64,000 nucleotides of DNA, from the NCBI GenBank assembly GCA_050301795.1, contig JBNKZU010000015.1, positions 62,001 to 126,000 on the forward strand, read 5' to 3'. The notes under the pieces are model-generated. The model saw nothing but the letters and a program-made list of their open reading frames with translations, made no database searches and was not told where the DNA came from. Position 1 is the first letter of the stretch. Every line of letters starts with the position of its first letter. Both the position numbers and the translations under genes were made by a program. Below are positions 1 to 8,817 of the stretch, piece by piece. Source of the DNA: JBNKZU01 sp050301795 (GTDB taxonomy: Bacteria > Pseudomonadota > Gammaproteobacteria > Thiohalomonadales > Thiohalomonadaceae).

Positions 1-249
1 GGATTCACAACCCGAAATGCGATATGTATGCCGATCCATGACGCTAAAGGCGAGAAGGTTATCGGTGCGATTGAGCTAATGAACAAGCGCGGCGATAAGA
101 ATTTTGATGATGAGGATCGCAAGTTCCTCGAAAAAGTCTGCAAGCACATCAATCATAATGTTGAGCAGATCTTTATGCGTCAGGAGCTTATCAAGATATC
201 CCTTGAGATCACTAAGAAGATTAAAAAGATCGAACAAGAGATGAAATAG
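1..249 (+). CDS. GAF-domain protein, C-terminal part (partial)
   Basis: The reading frame is open from the first base, so the gene begins upstream of the window. The visible 82 residues contain the end of a GAF sensor domain: CMPIHDAKGEKVIGAIELMN followed by a short loop and the segment FDDEDRKFLEKVCKHI, the usual last beta-strands and helix of GAF modules. A basic, coiled-coil-like tail (ITKKIKKIEQEMK) ends the protein. GAF domains bind small ligands or mediate dimerisation in signalling proteins; the output domain, if any, lies outside the window. It converges on the LOG-family gene. Confidence 0.7.
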   Translation, partial: GFTTRNAICMPIHDAKGEKVIGAIELMNKRGDKNFDDEDRKFLEKVCKHINHNVEQIFMRQELIKISLEITKKIKKIEQEMK

Positions 250-305
250 GACTACCAACAGGCTCTTGTCCTGACCGGGTCAAAGCAAGCTCCGTTATGA
301 AGAGC

Positions 306-1067
306 TTATTTAGAAAAGCTAATCCCTATCGGTTTGCAGATCTTCTCTAATGTCTCTTCCCACTCAGGTTTAAACGCATCACCGTATGCCTCACGCAACA
401 TTTCGAGATTCGATTCATGAATCACCTCTTGCTTCCAGTTCCGATGTGACTTGAGAATATCGACCACCTCATCAACATCATCACAGATACGGATATGTTC
501 CAAATCCTCATGGTTAATCACGCCCTGTTGAATCATTGTCGATTGCATCCATTCAATTAATCCTCCCCAAAAATCACTGCCAAAAAGAATTATGGGTAAA
601 GGAAAAATCTTGGAGGTTTGCACCAGCGTTAATGCTTCAAAGAATTCGTCCAAGGTTCCAAAACCACCGGGCATACAGACATAACCCATAGAGTATTTTA
701 CAAACATCACCTTACGCACAAAAAAGTAGCGAAAATCCAGGGCTAGTGTTTGATATGGATTTGAGACCTGTTCAAATGGAAGCTCAATATTTAAGCCAAT
801 CGATTGCCCCTTACTCTCAAAGGCGCCCCTATTCGCCGCCTCCATAATTCCGGGGCCACCTCCAGTAATTACCGAAATATCCTCGGCGGCAAGTTTTGAT
901 GCAATTTCAGAGGCCTTTTTGTAGTAATGGTCTTCTGGTGAGGTTCTGGCAGAGCCGAAGATCGAAACCGCGAAATGAACGCCACTTAAGGTATCAAAGC
1001 CCTCAGTGAACTCACTAATGATTCGGAAAAGCCTCCAGGACTCATCCCCTTTAATATCTTCTATCAT
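306..1067 (-). CDS. LOG-family Rossmann-fold protein (TIGR00730, putative nucleoside 5'-monophosphate phosphoribohydrolase)
   Basis: This 253-residue protein carries both LOG-family signatures: GGGPGIMEAANRGAF in the first half and PGGFGTLDEFFEALT in the middle, the PGGxGTxxE motif that holds the catalytic Glu and binds phosphate. Family members split the N-glycosidic bond of purine nucleoside monophosphates; in bacteria they are often misannotated as lysine decarboxylases. The C-terminal third is longer than in the smallest members. An AGGA ribosome binding site precedes the ATG by about 7 bases. It is monocistronic. Substrate cannot be told from sequence. Confidence 0.85.
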   Translation of the reverse strand: MIEDIKGDESWRLFRIISEFTEGFDTLSGVHFAVSIFGSARTSPEDHYYKKASEIASKLAAEDISVITGGGPGIMEAANRGAFESKGQSIGLNIELPFEQVSNPYQTLALDFRYFFVRKVMFVKYSMGYVCMPGGFGTLDEFFEALTLVQTSKIFPLPIILFGSDFWGGLIEWMQSTMIQQGVINHEDLEHIRICDDVDEVVDILKSHRNWKQEVIHESNLEMLREAYGDAFKPEWEETLEKICKPIGISFSK

Positions 1068-1414
1068 CGACTATTCCTGCCAAAAAAAATAATCATAGTG
1101 AAACCAGACTCGGTTTAATAGTCTTTTATTATTGCCTGATTGTAGTGGCACTTATTGAATTACCATGGCAATTATTGCGCTCCAAATAAAGAATCACACC
1201 ACTCATTACAAGGGTCTGCTGATTTCCATGTTTATGGCTATTGCTAAGCATAAGCATACTAATCCGCCGTTTTGTGATGCTTTCGACCATTATTAGGCAC
1301 TAATACGCTTGTTATTCATCTCAATTTCAATATATTAATGATATTTTAAAGGGGTGCTAATTCGGTTCGCCGCTCGTTATCAAATAAAAGCAAGAAAGGT
1401 AGTACAATAACAGA
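1068..1414. other. Divergent intergenic region without a gene
   Basis: About 350 bases of AT-rich DNA between the LOG gene and the dynamin-like gene, which point away from each other. It must hold both promoters. I see no RNA gene, repeat or clear terminator, and no confident -35/-10 pair. Confidence 0.5.
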
Positions 1415-3340
1415 ATGGAGACCAAACGATTCTCAGAGCAGATGCAGGCCTTTGGTGAGTGGAAAACTAAACTCACAAATGGTGTTGAGCTCTATAAAAA
1501 ATGGCTTGAAGCCAATGAGATGTCAGACTCAGATGATGAGCTGCGTATCTATGACACCCTTAGTTCTCTAAAGTCAGATAAACTGACAATCGCTTTTTTA
1601 GCAGAATTTGCCCGTGGCAAGACCGAACTCATTAATGCCATCTTCTTTTCAGAGTATGATCGGCGTCTACTCCCCTCTGAGGCTGGGCGTACGACTATGT
1701 GCCCAACCGAACTCTTCTATGATGATAAAGAAGATTTTGCCTATATCCGTCTACTCCCGATCGAAACACGACTAAAAGATATCTCTATCTCTGCGTTTAA
1801 AGAGGAGCCTGTCCATTGGACATCAATCAAGCTTGATCTTCAAAGTCCTGACTCCATGGCGGATGCATTTAAAGAGATCGTTAAAACAAAACATGTTGGT
1901 ATCGAAGAGGCACGCAAGCTTGGGCTTTATGACGATTCAGATGCCTTTCTCCATAATTCTGATGGAAAAACCCCAACAAGCATCGATATCCCAATGTGGC
2001 GTCATGCACTCATCAGCTTTCCACATCCATTCCTGAAACAGGGCTTAGTTATCCTTGATACTCCCGGCCTGAATGCTCTGGGTAGCGAACCGGAACTGAC
2101 CATGAATATGCTCCCGAAGGCACAGGGGGTTATGTTTGTGATGGCTGCAGATACGGGTGTCACTAAATCTGACCTTGAGATGTGGAATCAAAACGTCAAA
2201 CGCATTCGACAAGAACGTAAGAACGGTTTGATTGTGGTGATGAACAAGATCGACACCCTATGGGATGATCTAAAGGGTATTGACACGATTAACACTGCTA
2301 TCAAGAAGCAGTGTAGTGACGCCGCTAAAATCCTGGGGCTTCCTGAGGGAGCAGTCATCCCAGCATCAGCTCAAAAAGGCCTGCTCGCAAAGATTCGCCA
2401 TGATGAGGATCTACTCAATCGTAGCAATATTCTCTCTCTTGAAACCCTCATTGCTGAGGAGGTTATCCCGCAACAACAGGTCTTGATACGAGAACACGTT
2501 CAGGCAGCGATCGGCGACATTGTAAAATCTTCACGATCGATTGTGACCTCCAAGCTCATCTCAACCCGGGATCAACTTAAAGAACTCAGCGGCTTAAGTG
2601 GCAAGAACTCAAAAGTGATCGAACACCTGATGAATAAGACCCGCCAAGAGCAGGTCGAATATCACAAGAATGTTGAAGGATTTCAGAAGAATAAAAAGAT
2701 CCTTTCAGAGCAGAGCAGCAAACTTACCGATCTACTGAGCCTGAATGAGTTGGACAAACACGTTGCCAACGCACGTAAAGAGATGACCGACACCTGGACA
2801 ACCGTCGGACTGAAAAAAGGTATGAAGGCCTTTTTTGATGGTGTGACCGAGATGTTCAGCGAGGTCGACGAATATACCGATCAGCTCAATCTTATGGTCT
2901 CATCGCTCTACAACAAATTTAAGCAGGAACATAACATTGAGGTAGAGCCTGTGCTCTTCTCCTCAGATCGATACATGAAACAGATGCTCAAGCTTAATCA
3001 GGAGGCTGAGGAGTTTCGAACCAGCCCGGTCACTACGCTGACAGAGCAGTCGTTCGTAATTAAAAAGTTTTTCATCTCATTAGTAAGCCATGCACGGAAC
3101 ATCTTCTTTAAAGCCAATCAGGATGCCGAAAAGTGGAGTAAAGACGTACTAACGCCATTAATGAAGCAGATCAAAACACGTAAAAAAGAGATGGAAAAAC
3201 GTCTGGATAATCTAAGAAAGGTACACCAATCTCATGAAACGCTACAGGAGCGGATCAATGAGTTAAAGGCTGTCGCAATGGATTTGAAGAAGCAGTATGA
3301 AGAGGTGAATACCATCTACAATATGATAAACGGCAAGTAG
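1415..3340 (+). CDS. Dynamin-like GTPase
   Basis: A 641-residue protein with the G motifs of the dynamin family: a P-loop AEFARGKT (residues 63-70, with Ala where most members have Gly in first position), a switch-I region GRTTMCPTE with conserved Thr, DTPG (215-218) and NKID (277-280). The C-terminal half is long, helical and charged, with coiled-coil-like stretches around 360-440 and 560-640, as in bacterial dynamin-like proteins that remodel membranes. No transmembrane segment is obvious. It stands alone between divergent and convergent neighbours. Family function (membrane binding, fission or stress protection) is known; the specific role here is not. Confidence 0.82.
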   Translation: METKRFSEQMQAFGEWKTKLTNGVELYKKWLEANEMSDSDDELRIYDTLSSLKSDKLTIAFLAEFARGKTELINAIFFSEYDRRLLPSEAGRTTMCPTELFYDDKEDFAYIRLLPIETRLKDISISAFKEEPVHWTSIKLDLQSPDSMADAFKEIVKTKHVGIEEARKLGLYDDSDAFLHNSDGKTPTSIDIPMWRHALISFPHPFLKQGLVILDTPGLNALGSEPELTMNMLPKAQGVMFVMAADTGVTKSDLEMWNQNVKRIRQERKNGLIVVMNKIDTLWDDLKGIDTINTAIKKQCSDAAKILGLPEGAVIPASAQKGLLAKIRHDEDLLNRSNILSLETLIAEEVIPQQQVLIREHVQAAIGDIVKSSRSIVTSKLISTRDQLKELSGLSGKNSKVIEHLMNKTRQEQVEYHKNVEGFQKNKKILSEQSSKLTDLLSLNELDKHVANARKEMTDTWTTVGLKKGMKAFFDGVTEMFSEVDEYTDQLNLMVSSLYNKFKQEHNIEVEPVLFSSDRYMKQMLKLNQEAEEFRTSPVTTLTEQSFVIKKFFISLVSHARNIFFKANQDAEKWSKDVLTPLMKQIKTRKKEMEKRLDNLRKVHQSHETLQERINELKAVAMDLKKQYEEVNTIYNMINGK

Positions 3341-3352
3341 CAGTTTTAAGCC

Positions 3353-4042
3353 TTAGAGTTTAATCAGCGGTTGTGTCAAATAGGTTAGGCCAATCACAAT
3401 CACGACAGCGCCAGCCGTTCTCATCACCCAAGGTCGACGTAGAATCACGGTAAGCTTTCCGGCAAAAAATCCCATCGCCATCAAATTTGGCAAAGTCCCG
3501 ATACCAAAGCAAAGAAGTAGCAGCGCGCCTTCAACCGCACTACCGGCAGATATTGCCCAGATCAAGGCGCTATAGACCAGACCACAAGGCAACCAACCCC
3601 AAACCAATCCCATAACCAGCGCTTGTCCCGGATGCTTGACCGGTAACAGCTTACGTCCTATCGGCTCAATCCGTCTCCAGATGACACCACCAGCCCGCTC
3701 AATACGAGAGATACCAAACCACCAGCCTCCCAGATAGAGTCCCATTGCCACCATAAACAGCCCTGCAACAATCTGTAGATAGCTGCGTGCCTGATGCAGT
3801 GAAGTCAGATCAGCCGCAAAAGAACTCACACCACCAACTAGTGCTCCGGCCACGGCATAACTAAAAAGACGGCCAATATTATAGTTAATCAGATAGGGCA
3901 TCAGCGGCCATGTCTTGGAACGTACACTCTCAGGCAGTCCAAAACTGAGTGCACCGACAATGCCACCACACATTCCAACGCAATGAACCCCACCAAAGAG
4001 TCCAACCAACATTGCTGCAAAATAGGAGACTTCTACTGACAC
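3353..4042 (-). CDS. SafE/UreH-like integral membrane protein
   Basis: The conserved region begins with YFAAMLVGLFGGVHCVGMCGG, the paired Cys motif (GGxHCxGMCGG) of the UreH_2/cytochrome-biogenesis-like transmembrane family often annotated as sulfite exporter TauE/SafE. Six hydrophobic segments follow, with GLVWGWLPCGLVY near the middle of the second half. Relatives next to cco genes are thought to move copper or reductant; no cco genes are visible here. The frame is open to 4162, but I place the start at a GTG at 4042, because the longer form begins with non-hydrophobic sequence and would leave only five bases to the divergent ampG. The start is uncertain (ATG at 4012 is possible). Confidence 0.75.
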   Translation of the reverse strand: MSVEVSYFAAMLVGLFGGVHCVGMCGGIVGALSFGLPESVRSKTWPLMPYLINYNIGRLFSYAVAGALVGGVSSFAADLTSLHQARSYLQIVAGLFMVAMGLYLGGWWFGISRIERAGGVIWRRIEPIGRKLLPVKHPGQALVMGLVWGWLPCGLVYSALIWAISAGSAVEGALLLLCFGIGTLPNLMAMGFFAGKLTVILRRPWVMRTAGAVVIVIGLTYLTQPLIKL

Positions 4043-4167
4043 TATCGAACCGTTCTGCTTTAAAAGAAAGCGTGTATGATAACCACTTCTGTCATGAAGA
4101 ACACGTCTAAAAGAGAAGAGATTGGGACATTTAATCAAAATAAGATGTTCAACCACGAACACAGATC

Positions 4168-5541
4168 ATGAATCTTTCTGAATACAATAAAAACTGGCGT
4201 AGCGCCTTTGCGGTTTATAAAGAGCCCAATGTTCTGGCGATGCTCTTTCTCGGTTTCTCTGCCGGACTACCGCTTCTCCTCGTATTTGGCACCCTCTCCG
4301 CATGGCTGAATGCCTCAGGAGTCGATAAAACCACCATCGGATTTGTAAGTTGGGTTGCGCTGGCATACGGTCTGAAGTTTATCTGGTCACCTCTTGTTGA
4401 TCGCATGCCAATACCCATTCTGACCACTCTTTTAGGTCAGCGACGAAGCTGGATGTTGCTGGCACAGACAGGCGTGATTAGCGGCTTGCTGCTTGCATCG
4501 TTTATTGACCCTGTTACAAATCTGAAGATGGTGGTGATATTCAGTCTGCTCACCGCCTTTAGCTCCGCTACTCAGGATATATCTATCGACGCATGGCGCA
4601 TTGAATCGGTAGAAACCGAGCTTCAGGGCGCAATGGCCGGAACCTATCAATTGGGCTATCGCATCGGGATGATCTTTGCCGGAAGCCTTGCGTTTGTGAT
4701 CGCCGATATTGTCAGTTGGCCTGCCGCCTATCAGACCATGGCACTGCTGATGGGGATCGGGGTGATTACAACACTGCGTATTCAGGAGCCGGATCACACC
4801 GCCAGTGACAACGAGTGGGCGACAGAGAAACGGGTTATCGATCTGCTGGAGCGCAAGGAGCATATCACCGGGCGAATTGGCTCTAGCTTTGTAAAGATGC
4901 AGGCGTGGTTTGTTGGTGCGGTAATCTGCCCGTTTGCCGACTTCTTTATCCGCAATGGTTGGAACGCACTGCTCATCCTCTCCTTTATTGCAGTGTTCCG
5001 CATGAGCGATATTACCCTTGGGGTAATGGCGTTTCCGTTCTATCAGGATATGGGCTACAGCGGCACCGAGATCGGGCTGGTTAGTGGGCTGGTCGGCAAG
5101 TTTGTCACCATTAGTGGCGCGCTACTTGGCGGGGTGCTGGTGGTGCGCTATGGGGTTATGCGTATGCTGCTGGCTGGGGCTGTGATCGTGATCCTGACCA
5201 ACCTCGCCTACGTCTGGCTTGCGAATGGATCAGCATCACTTTTTGGGCTGATAGTGGTGGTCAGTGCCGATAACCTGGCTGGAGGGCTTGCCGGAACGGT
5301 CTTTATTGCCTACCTCTCACAGCTTACCAACCGCGTCTACACCGCAACCCAATACGCGCTCTTTAGCTCGATTATGCTACTGCTACCAAAGTTCATCGCA
5401 GGGTTCTCGGGCGTGGTCGTCGATAGCACCAGCTATCCACTCTTTTTCTGCTACTCGGCGCTCCTTGGGGTTCCTGCACTGGTGCTTATCCTGCTATTGA
5501 TGCGTCAAGCCGATCGCCAGACAAAAAAAACCGGAGAATAG
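4168..5541 (+). CDS. ampG: AmpG-like muropeptide MFS permease
   Basis: A 457-residue polytopic protein with twelve or more hydrophobic segments. It matches AmpG in its opening (YKEPNVLAMLFLGFSAGLPL), in the segment LKFIWSPLVDRMPIP, in GQRRSWMLLAQ after the third helix, and in the SATQDISIDAWRIE motif. AmpG is an inner-membrane, proton-driven importer of GlcNAc-anhydroMurNAc peptides released in cell-wall turnover, feeding recycling and in some species ampC induction. It is divergent from the SafE-like gene and ends in a strong hairpin terminator. Confidence 0.9.
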   Translation: MNLSEYNKNWRSAFAVYKEPNVLAMLFLGFSAGLPLLLVFGTLSAWLNASGVDKTTIGFVSWVALAYGLKFIWSPLVDRMPIPILTTLLGQRRSWMLLAQTGVISGLLLASFIDPVTNLKMVVIFSLLTAFSSATQDISIDAWRIESVETELQGAMAGTYQLGYRIGMIFAGSLAFVIADIVSWPAAYQTMALLMGIGVITTLRIQEPDHTASDNEWATEKRVIDLLERKEHITGRIGSSFVKMQAWFVGAVICPFADFFIRNGWNALLILSFIAVFRMSDITLGVMAFPFYQDMGYSGTEIGLVSGLVGKFVTISGALLGGVLVVRYGVMRMLLAGAVIVILTNLAYVWLANGSASLFGLIVVVSADNLAGGLAGTVFIAYLSQLTNRVYTATQYALFSSIMLLLPKFIAGFSGVVVDSTSYPLFFCYSALLGVPALVLILLLMRQADRQTKKTGE

Positions 5542-5560
5542 TGACATTGCTCCGGTTTTT
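5526..5560 (+). terminator. Rho-independent terminator after ampG
   Basis: Eleven-base arms AAAAACCGGAG and CTCCGGTTTTT flank a 13-base loop and overlap the ampG stop codon. The A-rich 5' arm and T-rich 3' arm make it functional in either direction, so it may also end the small minus-strand gene that follows. Confidence 0.85.
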
Positions 5561-5582
5561 GAGATTTCGTAATTTGTAATGA

Positions 5583-5702
5583 CTAGAGAATCGATACCCA
5601 CGCAAGAATTGCGACGGATATTAAACTCACCACGCCAATGATCGTTAAAACGCACTTGACGCAGAAAGCGCTTAAATCTGAATGTTGAGCCGTTGATGTC
5701 AT
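5583..5702 (-). CDS. Small single-pass membrane peptide (39 aa)
   Basis: A 39-codon frame, ATG to TAG, is preceded by GAGGTGA six bases upstream of the start, a strong ribosome binding site. The product starts with a short polar stretch (MTSTAQHSDLSAFC), has two Cys (CVKC), and then a hydrophobic segment VLTIIGVVSLISVAILAWVS that would span a membrane once. It sits between convergent ampG and the pyrD 3' end. I do not recognise a family. It could be a regulatory micropeptide or a chance frame; the ribosome binding site plus membrane-type composition favour a real gene. Confidence 0.5.
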   Translation of the reverse strand: MTSTAQHSDLSAFCVKCVLTIIGVVSLISVAILAWVSIL

Positions 5703-5813
5703 ATCAGTCACCTCATCAGCTAAGATTACGGCAGATAAACATCGTCGATCTCACATTAAATGTCAAATTAATTTTATATGGGCATAAATATAATATTAAT
5801 CCAACCTTAATTA

Positions 5814-6815
5814 TTACGCTTTGGCCGGCTCCTTGCACACCTCACACGCCGATGCCGCGGTATTGAGCGTTAGAGTTCCGGTTAGTTGCGAAACCTCGCT
5901 CATGTTGTGACGTTTGAGATAATCAACAATGCCACGATTAATCTTCGGGCAGACCAGCGGATCATAAAAGAGCGCGGTACCCACACCCACCGCAGAGGCA
6001 CCCGCAATCAGGAACTCAATTGCATCCTCAGCTGTAGTAATCCCACCCTGACCGATAATCGGTACACCATGCGGCTTTGCCACCTGGTAAACCTGATGGG
6101 TTTTCAGCAGCGCCACAGGCTTGATCGCAGGGCCTGATAGCCCGCCCATATTGTTGCCGAGAATCGTACTGCGCGACTCAATATCGATCGCCATCCCCAT
6201 CAGGGTGTTGATCACCGCAAAGGCATCGGTTCCGGCCTCAATACAGCGGCGTGCATTTTCGGCAATGTCGGTCTGGTTGGGTGAGAGCTTGGTGATCAGC
6301 GGTTTGTCGGTCACTGCACGCACCGCCGCGACCACCTGGGCAGAGACCTCGGGGTCATTGCCAAAAGCAGCCCCTCCCGCCTTCACATTCGGGCAGGAGA
6401 TATTGATCTCGATCCCGTCCACGGGCGAATCATCAAAGATCCGCGCCACTTCGGCATAATCCTCAATCGTCGAGCCGGAGATATTGGCGATAAAGCGCGT
6501 CTCCTCAAAATCGAGCTTCGGCAGGATCTCATCCACCACATAACGCGCACCCGGATTCTGTAATCCAATCGAATTCAACATGCCGCCGGGGGTTTCATAG
6601 ATACGGTGCGGCTGATTGCCGAGGCGCGACTCAACCGTCGTCCCCTTCAGGCAGATAGCGCCCGCGTCACGGTTAGAGAAACCATTAACACGGGTGTACT
6701 CCTCACCAAAACCAACACAACCGGAAAGCAGCACAATCGGAGAATCCATCTTGATCCCGCAGATATCGACCGCCAACATTTTTCTATCTTCGTTTGTCAT
6801 CCAGGCTCGACCCAT
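5814..6815 (-). CDS. pyrD: Dihydroorotate dehydrogenase, class 1B type
   Basis: Oxidises dihydroorotate to orotate in pyrimidine synthesis. The protein shows the class 1 signatures ETPGGMLNSIGLQNPG near residue 69, EINISCPNVK with the catalytic Cys of class 1 enzymes, NTLMGMAID, and the FMN-binding end PIIGQGGI plus GASAVGVGTAL. A Cys base marks class 1 rather than the membrane class 2 enzyme usual in gammaproteobacteria. No pyrK electron-transfer subunit is visible next to it. The C-terminal tail (ACEVCKEPAKA) is an extension with two Cys. Three in-frame ATG codons (6815, 6800, 6779) are possible starts; homology begins at the last. Confidence 0.85.
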   Translation of the reverse strand: MGRAWMTNEDRKMLAVDICGIKMDSPIVLLSGCVGFGEEYTRVNGFSNRDAGAICLKGTTVESRLGNQPHRIYETPGGMLNSIGLQNPGARYVVDEILPKLDFEETRFIANISGSTIEDYAEVARIFDDSPVDGIEINISCPNVKAGGAAFGNDPEVSAQVVAAVRAVTDKPLITKLSPNQTDIAENARRCIEAGTDAFAVINTLMGMAIDIESRSTILGNNMGGLSGPAIKPVALLKTHQVYQVAKPHGVPIIGQGGITTAEDAIEFLIAGASAVGVGTALFYDPLVCPKINRGIVDYLKRHNMSEVSQLTGTLTLNTAASACEVCKEPAKA

Positions 6816-6914
6816 AAATTAGCAATAGATGAGAATGCTACACCATTACACCTTTTACTTCATCGACAACAACGTGGTAAAAAGCGACTTTGCAGATGCC
6901 CGACGGCCAACCAA

Positions 6915-7379
6915 ATGTTCCATATTGTTCTATACCAACCAGAGATCCCACCCAACACCGGCAACATCATTCGCCTGTGCGCAAACAGCGGCACCCATCT
7001 GCATCTGATCAGGCCGCTGGGGTTTGAGTTTGACGACAAACGCCTGCGCCGCGCCGGGCTCGACTATCACGAATTTGCAACGGTACAGATGTTTGACTCA
7101 ATAGAAGAGTTTGCACAGAGCATTCAACCAAACCGACTGCTGGCCTGCACCACCAAAGCACAACAATCCTATAGCGATGTACAGTTTGAAAAAGGCGATG
7201 CCATCATCATGGGGCCGGAGACACGCGGCCTGCCGATGGAGTTCATCGAATCACTACCAGAAGAGCAGCGCCTGCGTATCCCGATGATGCCGGAGAGCCG
7301 CAGCCTGAACCTCTCTAACGCCACTGCGATTATCCTCTACGAAGCACTGCGACAGTTTGGGTTTGGGGGGATGGAGTAA
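6915..7379 (+). CDS. trmL: tRNA (cytidine(34)-2'-O)-methyltransferase
   Basis: A 154-residue SPOUT methyltransferase. It begins MFHIVLYQPEIPPNTGNIIR, carries the motif GPETRGLP near residue 100, and ends with MPESRSLNLSNATAIILYEA, which forms the knotted SAM-binding site. TrmL modifies the wobble base of tRNA-Leu isoacceptors. The frame is open far upstream, over the pyrD gene, but the family length (about 155) and the conserved N-terminus fix the start at 6915. Confidence 0.92.
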   Translation: MFHIVLYQPEIPPNTGNIIRLCANSGTHLHLIRPLGFEFDDKRLRRAGLDYHEFATVQMFDSIEEFAQSIQPNRLLACTTKAQQSYSDVQFEKGDAIIMGPETRGLPMEFIESLPEEQRLRIPMMPESRSLNLSNATAIILYEALRQFGFGGME

Positions 7380-7409
7380 CATCCTATATACACTATTACC
7401 TACAAAAAA

Positions 7410-8219
7410 ATGAAACATAAATTATCATTATTCGAGAATGCCGTAGACAGCCTCAATGAAAGTTTAGAGCTAGTTAAATCCGCAGAATCTCATGGCATTA
7501 GACGATACAAATTTGCCATCCTCAATTTTTGTCATTTTGCAGAGTTACTGTTCAAGCATTTCGCCGCCGAATTAGAACCAAACGAAATTATCCGTAAAAC
7601 AAAAAAGGGCGACAAACAATCAATAACGTTATGGCAAGCGATAAAAATTCTTGAGAAGCATGGGCAACAGATAGATGATGATTTAAAAGACCAGTTAGAA
7701 TGGATAAGAAACGTCAGAAATGATATAGAGCATTATCAATTTGAATTTTCAATCAATGAAGTTGAACTATTCATTGGCAAGGTTTTATCTGCTGTTCTTC
7801 GTTATTCTGAAGAATATAGTGATATTGAGCTCATGTGGCACGTTGAGGACACCTTGAAAGAAACGATGCTCAAGCTTACTAACGAATATCAAGATAAATT
7901 ATCGGTAGCGTTAGCAATCGTAAAGGAACAAGAAGTCCTGGATTGCTCTGAATGCCTCTCTAATGGAGGGATGGAAACCTATTGGAGAAAGTATCAGTGT
8001 CCAGAATGTGGACATGATACTTTAATTACAAACAACAATTCTCCTACTGGCTATAAGTGTGTCTTTTGCGGCAATACTGATTCTGATGAAATGGAATATG
8101 TTTGTGATGGGTGTGAGACATTTTGGCCCAAGCATGACCTGAAATATTTCGATTACACTGATAATGGCGATTACAGGCATATGTGTCCTGTTTGTTTACA
8201 CCACCCTGATTATGAATAA
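7410..8219 (+). CDS. HEPN-like domain protein with C-terminal zinc knuckles
   Basis: I do not recognise a named family. The first 140 residues are helical and contain R103-N-D-I-E-H108, which fits the Rx4-6H motif of HEPN domains (often RNxxxH), found in RNA-cleaving toxins and defence proteins as well as inactive relatives. The last 100 residues hold at least five CxxC pairs (CSEC, CPEC, CVFC, CDGC, CPVC), that is two or more zinc ribbons. Base composition is more AT-rich than trmL upstream. It is followed by an antitoxin-type HTH gene in the same direction, so a toxin role is possible but unproven. Confidence 0.6.
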   Translation: MKHKLSLFENAVDSLNESLELVKSAESHGIRRYKFAILNFCHFAELLFKHFAAELEPNEIIRKTKKGDKQSITLWQAIKILEKHGQQIDDDLKDQLEWIRNVRNDIEHYQFEFSINEVELFIGKVLSAVLRYSEEYSDIELMWHVEDTLKETMLKLTNEYQDKLSVALAIVKEQEVLDCSECLSNGGMETYWRKYQCPECGHDTLITNNNSPTGYKCVFCGNTDSDEMEYVCDGCETFWPKHDLKYFDYTDNGDYRHMCPVCLHHPDYE

Positions 8220-8295
8220 AACTGCTTACTAGAACTTCACCCGATAAAAACTGCATTGCGGTTTTGTCGGATACTCGTGGCCATTAGGGGCAAAA

Positions 8296-8604
8296 ATGAC
8301 TGATAAATCCATACTAGACATTGTTTACGAAACAGCAAAAGGCCTGCATAAAGCAGGTGTTATGGATACGCAGAGTATGCGCGAGTTTGATGCGCTCTGC
8401 CTGCCGCCTATCAAGCAATTCACCGCAGCCCAGATCAAACAACTCAGAGTCCGTAACAAGGCAAGCCAGGCAGTGTTTGCGGCTTTTCTTAACACCAGCA
8501 CCTCTACTGTTCAAAAGTGGGAACAAGGGGCTAAAAAACCCAATGGCCCTTCATTAAAACTGTTGAATCTGGTTGATCAAAAAGGATTGGCTGCTCTCGC
8601 CTGA
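8296..8604 (+). CDS. HTH (XRE/HigA-NadS type) antitoxin-like regulator
   Basis: A 102-residue protein with a C-terminal helix-turn-helix of the NadS/HigA type: IKQLRVRNKASQAVFAAFLN, then STSTVQKWEQGAKKP. Such proteins are antitoxins of RelE/HigB-like toxins and repress their own operon. A TTAGGGG ribosome binding site precedes the ATG. No RelE/HigB toxin is found upstream, where it normally lies; the next gene upstream is the HEPN-like protein, 76 bases away. Either this is an orphan antitoxin or it is paired with that protein. Confidence 0.75.
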   Translation: MTDKSILDIVYETAKGLHKAGVMDTQSMREFDALCLPPIKQFTAAQIKQLRVRNKASQAVFAAFLNTSTSTVQKWEQGAKKPNGPSLKLLNLVDQKGLAALA

Positions 8605-8622
8605 GCATGGAGGCCATCGAAC

Positions 8623-8817
8623 ATGAGTAATCGCGATATTGGTGCTGAAATATTGGATGGTATTAATGAAATCAGGAAATTCAAAAAGGAAGAGATTCAA
8701 TTAAAAATCACGGAACTTTCGGAGCCATCCTCACCCAATAATTCTGGAACCGGGACTTCAGTCCCGGCAAAGCGACAAACCAACGCGGCTAAAGCCGCGT
8801 TTCCTGTAAATTATTAG
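8623..8817 (+). pseudogene. Truncated HTH antitoxin with REP-derived tail
   Basis: The first 40 residues (beginning MSNRDIGAEILDGINEIRKF) match the N-terminus of NadS/HigA-type antitoxins, including the LSEPSSP segment just before the HTH. From there the frame runs into two GC-rich palindromes (8750-8767 and 8784-8799) that encode a meaningless tail, and the DNA-binding domain is lost. So this is the remnant of a second antitoxin cut short by a REP-like insertion or recombination. Confidence 0.55.
8746..8802. repeat. REP-like element with two palindromes
   Basis: Contains the perfect palindromes CCGGGACTTCAGTCCCGG (8750-8767) and CGCGGCTAAAGCCGCG (8784-8799) separated by 16 bases. This paired arrangement is typical of extragenic repeats mobilised by REP-associated tyrosine transposases in gammaproteobacteria. 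No such transposase is in the window. Confidence 0.7.
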
